Source: DAOUFU01 sp034429275
Lineage (GTDB): Bacteria > Chloroflexota > Anaerolineae > Aggregatilineales > Aggregatilineaceae
DNA length: 23,745 nucleotides
Assembly (NCBI GenBank): GCA_034429275.1
Contig: DAOUFU010000050.1
Location: 1 to 23,745, forward strand
Reading direction: 5' to 3'
Positions 14,946-23,745 of the stretch are shown here, one piece after another; the first letter of the stretch is position 1; the number at the start of each line of letters is the position of its first letter. Position numbers and translations under genes: made by a program. The notes under the pieces are model-generated. The model saw nothing but the letters and a program-made list of their open reading frames with translations, did not search any database and was not told the DNA's origin.

Positions 14946-15008
14946 TTTTCACTCTTTCGTGTGCAGCCGGATACCAGACATCCATCATTTTCTGTGTGAT
15001 AGTGTTCC

Positions 15009-15068
15009 CTATTGTACCCACCTTCTGCTGCTCGCGCAGGCATCCCGACAGCGCGTGCGGTACAATAG
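15009..15068. promoter_or_regulatory. Divergent promoter region with a perfect 10-bp inverted repeat carrying -10-like boxes
   Basis: CTATTGTACC at 15009-15018 and GGTACAATAG at 15059-15068 are exact reverse complements, 40 bases apart, in the 174-base region between the divergent starts 14945 and 15120. Each arm contains TACAAT in the outward direction, a good -10 box for its own gene. No convincing -35 box is found at the expected spacing, so the promoters may need an activator, or the arms may themselves be operator half-sites. Confidence 0.45.
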
Positions 15069-15119
15069 CCACACGACCGAACGATGTGAGCGACCAATAG
15101 TTAACCAAAGGTGAGCCGC

Positions 15120-15890
15120 ATGACTATTTTAGATGCCTTCAAGCTGGATGGAAAAACTGCTTTAGTGACCGGATCGAGCCGGGGGTTGGGCCAGGCGATT
15201 GCTGTGGCGCTGGCTGAAGCCGGTGCCGATGTCGCCGGGCTGGATGTGATCGCCGATCAGAGCGAGACCCGGCAGCTTGTCGAAGCCCAGGGACGTCGTT
15301 TTCTGCCGCTTCAGTTCAACCTGCTCGAAGCGAGCGTCGAGGCCATCAACGCGCTGGTGGCGGATGTGGCTGCTCAGTGGGGGCACCTGGATATCCTGGT
15401 TAACAACGCCGGGATCATCCGCCGCGCGCCCCTGCTAGAGTTCAGCGAAAAAGACTGGGACGACGTGATCCAGATCAATCTCAAGGCGCTGTTCTTCATG
15501 GCCCAGGCTGCCGCTCGCGTCATGGTGCCCCAGGGCGGTGGCAAGATCATCAACATTGCGTCGATGCTGTCGTTCCAGGGTGGAATATTCGTCCCGTCCT
15601 ACACCGCCGCCAAGAGCGGCGTCGCCGGGCTGACTCGCGCCCTGGCGAATGAGCTGGCTTCCAGGAATATCAACGTGAATGCCATCGCGCCGGGTTACAT
15701 GGCGACCGATAATACCGCCGCACTGCGGGCCGACGAAGAGCGCAGCGCGGCCATTCTGGCCCGCATCCCTGCCGGGCGCTGGGGCACGCCGGATGATCTC
15801 AAGGGCATGGCCGTGTTCCTGGCCTCACCGGCATCGGATTATGTGCAGGGCGGCATCTTCAACGTGGATGGGGGCTGGCTGGCCCGCTGA
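15120..15890 (+). CDS. kduD: SDR oxidoreductase, 2-dehydro-3-deoxy-D-gluconate 5-dehydrogenase type
   Basis: A 256-residue classical short-chain dehydrogenase. ATG 15120 is preferred over GTG 15111, since AAGGTGAG overlaps the latter and is well placed for the former. Visible features: TGSSRGLG cofactor loop (17-24), NNAG (95-98), catalytic S148, Y161 and K165 in SYTAAK. Stretches LEFSEKDWDDV, GGKIINIASMLSFQGG, NINVNAIAPGYMAT and a terminal VDGGWLAR are close to those of E. coli KduD as I remember it. KduD interconverts 2,5-diketo-3-deoxygluconate and 2-keto-3-deoxygluconate in uronate/pectin breakdown; many close homologues act on other sugar acids. No kduI or KDG kinase gene is adjacent in this window, so the physiological substrate is less certain than the family. 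It is transcribed divergently from the UroD-like/deoC pair and followed by a terminator. Confidence 0.85.
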   Translation: MTILDAFKLDGKTALVTGSSRGLGQAIAVALAEAGADVAGLDVIADQSETRQLVEAQGRRFLPLQFNLLEASVEAINALVADVAAQWGHLDILVNNAGIIRRAPLLEFSEKDWDDVIQINLKALFFMAQAAARVMVPQGGGKIINIASMLSFQGGIFVPSYTAAKSGVAGLTRALANELASRNINVNAIAPGYMATDNTAALRADEERSAAILARIPAGRWGTPDDLKGMAVFLASPASDYVQGGIFNVDGGWLAR

Positions 15891-15919
15891 CGGGTCACCG
15901 CCGCACGGGTGAATGGCAA

Positions 15920-15953
15920 GCGGGCCGGTCGCGCCACAAGCTGACCGGCCCGC
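15920..15953. terminator. Bidirectional terminator between kduD and the beta-galactosidase gene
   Basis: GCGGGCCGGTC (15920-15930) and GACCGGCCCGC (15943-15953) form a perfect 11-bp stem with a 12-base loop. It lies between the converging stops at 15890 and 15963. The plus-strand tail, GTTGTCTGTCT, is moderately T-rich, and the minus-strand tail is weaker. Confidence 0.7.
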
Positions 15954-15962
15954 GTTGTCTGT

Positions 15963-18900
15963 CTAGAGCGCGCGCAGCAGGAAGCTGTACACGTATTGAG
16001 TCGGCGTCAGCAGGTAGGCGGGCAGCGTGTTGGGGCCGCAGCTTGCCCCGCCCAGGCCGGACTGCATGAAGTCGATGTTTAGCGTCAGGTTGGGCTGGCG
16101 CACCAGTTCATACGTATGGCGCGCGGCGGTCAGGTTAGCGGTGGTATAGGGATGCACGCTGAGGTTCACCAGCGGCAGCCCGCGCACCATCAACCCGTGC
16201 CCATCCGGCCCGGTGAGGGTCGCCCAGCGCACATCGATCCGGTTGCCATATTCCTGCGGCATGATGTAGGGCAGCGGCTCGCGGTCGATCTGCGTGTTGT
16301 AACGGCCCACTGCCGCCCCCACTTTGCGATCGGAGTAGGCTTCGTGCGGGCCGCGCCCGAACCATTCCAGGCGGTTGAACGCGCCGGGGATGATCATCTG
16401 CATTCCCAGGCGCGGCAGGGGCGGCATCTCGGCATCGACCAGCGTGTAGTGCGTGATCAAAATGTCGCCGCTGCCGTAAATGGTGGTGAACAGGCGCAGC
16501 GAGAGTCCATGCGGCGCACCTGGGGCGATGACCCGGCTCCGCGCCACGAAGCGAATCGCTCCCGGCGCGAGATGTTCGATCGCCAGTTCGTGGCTGGTTT
16601 CCTGCACACCGTCCAGCCCGGCGGCTCGCCAGGCATCGGCCAACCCATCGACCAGTCCCTTGTCGTTGTCGGTGGGAGCGCGCCACACGTTGTTACGCGG
16701 ACCGCTCACCAACATCGCGCGCCCATGGGCCACCCACGAGAGGATGTGCAGGGTGGCGCGGTCCAGCACAAACTCAAATCCCTCGCCGGTCACGCGGTAG
16801 GTCGAGCCAGCCTCTTCGAGGTGCAGCGCGGGCAGCGCCGCCTGGTCGATGGTCATCCCGGCTGGCACATTCACCGGCAGCGCGAACTGTTCCCAGGCGA
16901 TCTCGTGGCCGCGCGCCGCCCAGGGCATATCCTCGGCCAGCGTGAACCGCAGCGTCAGCCAGTATTCCAGGCCGGGCACAATCTGGGGCAGGACGTAGGG
17001 GATGATCAGGTCCGCGCTTTCGCCGGGGCCAAGCGCCGGGGTCGGCAGCGTCCCGCTTTGCAGCCGTTCGCCGTCCGCTTCGAGCGTCCAGGTCATCTCG
17101 ATCCCCGACAGATCACGGAAGGTGTACGCATTGGTGATGGTCACCTGCTGCTCGCGTGGGCGGAAATCGCTGACTTTCACCGGCTGGAGCAGCTTCTTGT
17201 ATTCCCACAGCGCCGGGTGTGGATCGCGGTCCGGTCCGATCAACCCGTTGATGCAGAAATTGGCATCATTGGGCACATCGCCAAAGTCGCCGCCGTAGGC
17301 GAACCACATCTCGCCATCATCGGTGTAGCGGCGCAGCCCCTGATCCACCCAGTCCCAGATGAATCCGCCCTGCAAACGCGGGTACGCGGCGATGGCCTCC
17401 CAGTATTCCTTGAGGTTGCCGCAGCTGTTGCCCATCGCGTGCGCATATTCGCACATCACGATCGGGCGGCTCTCGGCAGGATCGTTCGCCATGGCGATGA
17501 TGCGCGAGACACTGGGATACATCGGCCCCAGGATGTCGATGGTGGGCGCGTCCTCGGCGGGGTGATAATGGATGAGTCGAGTAGGGTCATACGCGCGAAT
17601 CCAATCGGACATCTTCGCGTGATTCGGCCCATACCCGGATTCATTGCCCAATGACCAGACGACCACGCACGGGTGATTCTTGTCGCGCTCGACCATTCGC
17701 ACGGCCCGGTCCATGAAGGCAGTCTCCCACAGCGGGTCCTTGGTCAGCTGATCCCATACCCCGTGCGACTCAAGATTCGCCTCATCCCAGATCAACAGCC
17801 CGTATTCATCACACAGGTCATACCAGCGCGGATCATCCGGGTAGTGGCAGGTGCGCACCGCGTTGATGTTGAACTGCTTCATGAGTTCGATATCGCGGAT
17901 CATCGACTCGCGCGTGAGGGTGTGGCCGGTATCGGGATCGTGCTCGTGGCGGTTGACCCCTTTGAAGGTCACCGGCCTGCCGTTGAGATGAACCTGCCCG
18001 TCAATCAGCTCCACCTGGCGGAAGCCCACCCGGCAGCGTTCGATCTCAATGCCCTGGCCTGCCGGGTCACGCAGGGTCCGCAGCAGGGTGTAGAGCGAGG
18101 GTGTTTCATCCGTCCAGTGATGCGGCGCGCTCACCAGGCGTTCCAGTTCATAGGTGGCTTCGGCCCCTGCTGCGACGCTGACCGGCTGGGTGAGCGGCCC
18201 GGCCCACACCAGCTGACGATCTGGCCCATAGAGCATGGCCTCAACCTGGCCGCCAGCCTGGATCTCGCCGTAGTTGCGCACTTTCACCCGCACCCGGAGG
18301 GCTGCATCGCGGTAGTCGGCATCGAACACCGTGCGCACCCAGAAATCGCGCATGTGCAGCCGGGGCGCAGACCACAGGAACACATCGCGGTAGATGCCGC
18401 TCAGCCGCCAGAAATCCTGGTCTTCGAGATAGCTGCCATCCGACCAGCGGTAAACCTGCACGGCCAGCGTATTCTCACCGGAATGCACATAGCGCGTCAG
18501 GTCAAATTCGGCGGGCAGGCGGCTTTCCTGGCTGTAGCCGACCATCTGGCCGTTCACCCACAGGTAAAACGCCGAGTCCACGCCCTCGAAGTGAATGAAT
18601 ACCTGCCGCCCTGACCATTCTTCCGGCAGGGTAAAGGTGCGCCGATAGCTGCCGGTCGGGTTGTTATCGTCGGGCACACGGGGCAGCGCGTCGATGGGGA
18701 AGGGATATTGGACGTTGCAGTACATCGGGGGATCGTAAGCGCCCTGAAGCTGCCAGTTGCCCGGCACCTGGAGGGTATCCCAGGCCGAATCGTCAAAATC
18801 CACCCGGAAGAAGTCCGGCGCGGCGCTTTGCGGATTGGGGGCCTGGCTGAATTTCCACGGGCCGTTCAGCGAGCGGAAAAACGGCGATTTCTCGCGCGCA

Positions 18901-19016
18901 CCATCCAGCGCGGTGGTCACGTCGGCAAATGGCAGCAAGGTCGCGTGGCCGGGTTCTTTGTTGCGCTGAACTACCGAGGGATTTTGCCAGTCTTGAAGCT
19001 CTAGATGCTGGGTCAT
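15963..19016 (-). CDS. lacZ: GH2 beta-galactosidase, LacZ type
   Basis: 1017 residues when started at ATG 19016 (MTQHLELQDWQNP), close to the 1023 of E. coli LacZ. The longer frame to 19061 would overlap the upstream mannosidase stop and begins with TTG. Domains follow the five-domain LacZ plan: sugar-binding jelly roll (NPTGSYRRTF, FEGVDSAFYLWVNG), Ig-like domains, and a TIM barrel with RTCHYPDDPRWYDLCDE. The catalytic acid/base is E459 in SLGNESGYG and the nucleophile E523 in MCEYAHAMGNS. A C-terminal beta-galactosidase small-chain-like domain includes WFGRGPHEAYSDRK. No signal peptide is seen, so cytoplasmic action on imported oligosaccharides is expected. It begins 10 bases after the alpha-mannosidase stop, so the two are probably co-transcribed and cooperate on galactose- and mannose-containing glycans. 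Confidence 0.93.
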   Translation of the reverse strand: MTQHLELQDWQNPSVVQRNKEPGHATLLPFADVTTALDGAREKSPFFRSLNGPWKFSQAPNPQSAAPDFFRVDFDDSAWDTLQVPGNWQLQGAYDPPMYCNVQYPFPIDALPRVPDDNNPTGSYRRTFTLPEEWSGRQVFIHFEGVDSAFYLWVNGQMVGYSQESRLPAEFDLTRYVHSGENTLAVQVYRWSDGSYLEDQDFWRLSGIYRDVFLWSAPRLHMRDFWVRTVFDADYRDAALRVRVKVRNYGEIQAGGQVEAMLYGPDRQLVWAGPLTQPVSVAAGAEATYELERLVSAPHHWTDETPSLYTLLRTLRDPAGQGIEIERCRVGFRQVELIDGQVHLNGRPVTFKGVNRHEHDPDTGHTLTRESMIRDIELMKQFNINAVRTCHYPDDPRWYDLCDEYGLLIWDEANLESHGVWDQLTKDPLWETAFMDRAVRMVERDKNHPCVVVWSLGNESGYGPNHAKMSDWIRAYDPTRLIHYHPAEDAPTIDILGPMYPSVSRIIAMANDPAESRPIVMCEYAHAMGNSCGNLKEYWEAIAAYPRLQGGFIWDWVDQGLRRYTDDGEMWFAYGGDFGDVPNDANFCINGLIGPDRDPHPALWEYKKLLQPVKVSDFRPREQQVTITNAYTFRDLSGIEMTWTLEADGERLQSGTLPTPALGPGESADLIIPYVLPQIVPGLEYWLTLRFTLAEDMPWAARGHEIAWEQFALPVNVPAGMTIDQAALPALHLEEAGSTYRVTGEGFEFVLDRATLHILSWVAHGRAMLVSGPRNNVWRAPTDNDKGLVDGLADAWRAAGLDGVQETSHELAIEHLAPGAIRFVARSRVIAPGAPHGLSLRLFTTIYGSGDILITHYTLVDAEMPPLPRLGMQMIIPGAFNRLEWFGRGPHEAYSDRKVGAAVGRYNTQIDREPLPYIMPQEYGNRIDVRWATLTGPDGHGLMVRGLPLVNLSVHPYTTANLTAARHTYELVRQPNLTLNIDFMQSGLGGASCGPNTLPAYLLTPTQYVYSFLLRAL

Positions 19017-19026
19017 AGTGCGTAGT

Positions 19027-22161
<3,135 letters not shown>

Positions 22162-22194
22162 ACAAATCCTGACTCCTCAACCAAAAATCGAAGG

Positions 22195-22227
22195 GGCGGC
22201 AAGGTCCGCAAGGCGGCAAGGTCCGCC
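22195..22227. repeat. Tandem 15-bp direct repeat with alternative hairpins in the mannosidase leader
   Basis: GGCGGCAAGGTCCGC occurs at 22195-22209 and again at 22212-22226. The second copy can fold as GGCGG/CCGCC over a six-base loop (22212-22227), while GGGGCGG at 22193-22199 can instead pair with CCGCCCC at 22223-22229. The repeat lies 34 bases upstream of the alpha-mannosidase start, inside its probable leader RNA. A regulatory role is possible but unproven. Confidence 0.5.
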
Positions 22228-22231
22228 CCCA

Positions 22232-22257
22232 ATCTTACCCCGAAAACGCAGCGTCAA
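22232..22257 (-). promoter_or_regulatory. Weak candidate promoter for the alpha-mannosidase operon
   Basis: On the minus strand TTGACG (22257-22252) is followed after 14 bases by TAAGAT (22237-22232). Both boxes are good, but the spacing is about three bases too short for a standard sigma70 promoter, so this is a tentative call. Confidence 0.25.
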
Positions 22258-22272
22258 GCTACCATTGGGCCT

Positions 22273-22286
22273 GTTGTGTTCACAAC
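22273..22286. promoter_or_regulatory. Palindromic candidate operator in the GH38/GH31 divergent region
   Basis: GTTGTG-TT-CACAAC is a perfect 6-bp inverted repeat around a TT centre. It lies 23 bases upstream of the -35 box of the GH31 promoter and on the upstream side of the candidate mannosidase promoter, a position suited to a regulator acting on both genes. The type of regulator is not known, and no regulator gene is present in the window. Confidence 0.4.
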
Positions 22287-22309
22287 GTCCACAAGCCGCC
22301 TGCTGGTTA

Positions 22310-22339
22310 TTGACGCCCGGTGTGCGATCACTCTATACT
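22310..22339 (+). promoter_or_regulatory. Sigma70-like promoter of the GH31 gene
   Basis: TTGACG (-35, 22310-22315) and TATACT (-10, 22334-22339) are separated by 18 bases. Transcription would start near 22346, giving a leader of about 85 bases before the ATG at 22431. Confidence 0.6.
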
Positions 22340-22430
22340 CAGCGACAGACTCGCTGTGCCAGGCGTGTGCAGTTGGAATAATTGCCGTTACTGCTGGAAC
22401 TAGTGTTTTTGTGCGCAAAGGCTGCTTCTA

Positions 22431-23745
22431 ATGACCTCAATTCCCCCTCAATTTCAGATTGCGTTTGAACCCCAGGCTCACCCCGAAGCCGTCATCCGGG
22501 GACCCCATGTGCGCTTCACCGTGCTGACCTCGCGGCTGCTGCGCCTGGAATATAGCCCGACCGACCATTTTGAAGACCGCCCGACTCAGCTTGTGTGGTA
22601 CCGCCGCCAGCCGGTGCCGCCGTTCAGCGCGCAGGTGTCCGAAAAGGCGATCACTATCGAGACCGAAGCGCTGACTCTGAGCTATACGCTGAGCGAGCGC
22701 GGCTTCCAGCCCGACACGCTGGGGATCACGCTCAAAGAGTCCGGCACCACCTGGCACTACGGCGATGCCGATGTCGGCAATCTGCGCGGAACCACGCGCA
22801 CGCTCGACCAGGCCGATGGGTATGTGCCGCTCGAACCCGGCCTGCTCTCGCGCGATGGCTGGACGGTGGTCGATGACTCGGCGCGGCTGGCCTTTGATGA
22901 GCGCTGCTGGTTGGTTCCACGTGCCGCCGATCCTGATGCCCGCGACCTGTACTTCTTCGGTTATGGGCACGCCTATGCCGACTGCCTGGCGGACTATACC
23001 CGGATCGCCGGGCGGGTGCCGATGATCCCGCGCTGGGTGCTGGGCAACTGGGGGAGCCGCTATTGGGCTTACAGCCAGGACGAACTCAGCAGCCTGATGG
23101 ACGACTTTGAGGAATATCAGGTCCCGCTCTCGGTGTGCATCGTGGATATGGACTGGCATATCACGCAGACCGGCAACGCCTGCACTGGCTGGACCGGCTA
23201 CACCTGGAACCGCGACCTGTTTCCCACGCCGGATCGCTTCATCCAGTTCTTGCACAATAAAGGGCTGCGCACGGCGCTCAACCTGCACCCTGCCGAAGGA
23301 GTCCATCCGCACGAGGAAATGTACCCGGAAATGGCGCGCCGCCTGGGGATCGACCCGGCCAGCGGCGAGCCGGTCCCGTTCCGCATCGGCAGCCCGGAAT
23401 TCGCGCGCGCTTACTTCGAGGTGCTTCATCATCCCTATGAGCGGATGGGCGTCGATTTCTGGTGGATTGACTGGCAGCAGGGGCACCAATCGGACCTGGT
23501 GGGGTTGGACCCGCTGTTCTGGCTCAATCACCTGCACTTCTATGACCTGGCGCGCGACGGCAGCCGCCGCCCGTTTATCTTCTCGCGCTGGGGCGGGCTG
23601 GGGTCCCACCGGCACCCGGTGGGCTTCTCCGGCGATTCGCTGATTACCTGGGAATCGCTGGCGTTCCAGCCTTACTTCACTGCGACGGCGGCCAATGTGT
23701 GCTACGGCTGGTGGAGCCATGACATCGGCGGGCACTTCGGCGGCA
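22431..23745 (+). CDS. GH31 family glycosidase (alpha-glucosidase/alpha-xylosidase type), 3' partial
   Basis: Starts at ATG 22431 with AAAGG at 22417-22421, and runs open through the right edge; about 438 codons are visible. The N-terminal ~200 residues are the galactose-mutarotase-like domain of GH31 (GPHVRFTVLTSRLLRLEYSP, LYFFGYGHAY). The TIM barrel begins at VPMIPRWVLGNWGSRYWAY and VCIVDMDWH. The nucleophile is D347 in FWWIDWQQG, the acid/base candidate is D402 in GFSGDS..TWES, and YGWWSHDIGGH is the family hallmark near the edge. GH31 includes alpha-glucosidases, alpha-xylosidases and other retaining alpha-glycosidases; the substrate cannot be decided here. There is no signal peptide. It is divergent from the GH38/GH2 operon, with which it probably shares regulation. 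Confidence 0.92.
   Translation, partial: MTSIPPQFQIAFEPQAHPEAVIRGPHVRFTVLTSRLLRLEYSPTDHFEDRPTQLVWYRRQPVPPFSAQVSEKAITIETEALTLSYTLSERGFQPDTLGITLKESGTTWHYGDADVGNLRGTTRTLDQADGYVPLEPGLLSRDGWTVVDDSARLAFDERCWLVPRAADPDARDLYFFGYGHAYADCLADYTRIAGRVPMIPRWVLGNWGSRYWAYSQDELSSLMDDFEEYQVPLSVCIVDMDWHITQTGNACTGWTGYTWNRDLFPTPDRFIQFLHNKGLRTALNLHPAEGVHPHEEMYPEMARRLGIDPASGEPVPFRIGSPEFARAYFEVLHHPYERMGVDFWWIDWQQGHQSDLVGLDPLFWLNHLHFYDLARDGSRRPFIFSRWGGLGSHRHPVGFSGDSLITWESLAFQPYFTATAANVCYGWWSHDIGGHFGG

Noticed and set aside
16116..17654. 512-residue plus-strand frame inside the beta-galactosidase gene
   Set aside because: Antisense shadow of the LacZ catalytic region; rich in Arg, His and Gln with no family motif.
22195..22227. 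Tandem repeats as a CRISPR fragment
   Set aside because: Only two 15-base copies separated by two bases, with no spacer-like sequences or cas genes.
22437..23735. 432-residue minus-strand frame opposite the GH31 gene
   Set aside because: It is fully antisense to a clear GH31 coding sequence. Long opposite frames are expected at this GC content, and the translation shows no recognisable domain.

Overview
The window is bacterial, GC-rich and tightly packed on both strands, with no gene-free stretch above 300 bases and no RNA genes or insertion sequences that I can see. The mix of a contractile-injection-system locus with a glycoside-hydrolase/sugar-catabolism block, and the style of the proteins, suggests a Chloroflexota bacterium (Anaerolineae-like). 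That placement comes from general familiarity with such genomes; no marker gene in the window proves it.

Positions 1-13046 (+ strand) are the downstream part of an extracellular contractile injection system (eCIS) locus. The order is: a P2-gpI-type tail/baseplate protein open at the left edge; two related eCIS-associated proteins sharing an N-terminal module; an uncharacterised VRRL-motif protein; an AAA+ ATPase of the Afp15 type; a DUF4157 (eCIS core domain) cargo with a PD-(D/E)XK-like segment; an orphan protein; and a second candidate cargo with an HEFGH zincin motif. Genes are 17-60 bases apart or overlap (ATGA at 4073), so they probably form one operon. Sheath, tube, spike and the other baseplate genes would lie to the left.

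The most interesting signal is in the cargo end (9876-13046). The two cargo genes are otherwise unrelated but share a near-identical leader, RRIDATRAPAWTGAL, whose five nucleotide differences are all synonymous, and then a PVVQR box. One carries DUF4157 between leader and payload and the other does not. This looks like a modular loading or maturation tag for eCIS payloads. The orphan gene between them has visibly lower GC and could be an immunity protein, chaperone or third effector.

A bidirectional terminator (13055-13077) closes the eCIS block. Next, on the minus strand, come a uroporphyrinogen-decarboxylase-superfamily protein and deoC (order of transcription). A kduD-type dehydrogenase is divergent from them across a 174-base intergenic region with a perfect 10-bp inverted repeat. 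After a second convergent terminator (15920-15953) lies a glycan-degradation block: a GH38 alpha-mannosidase followed by a GH2 beta-galactosidase (minus strand operon), and a divergent GH31 glycosidase running off the right edge. The 269-base divergent region holds a sigma70-like promoter and a GTTGTG-TT-CACAAC palindrome. The right half thus looks like ordinary carbohydrate catabolism, and the left half like a protein-delivery machine with its payload cassette.
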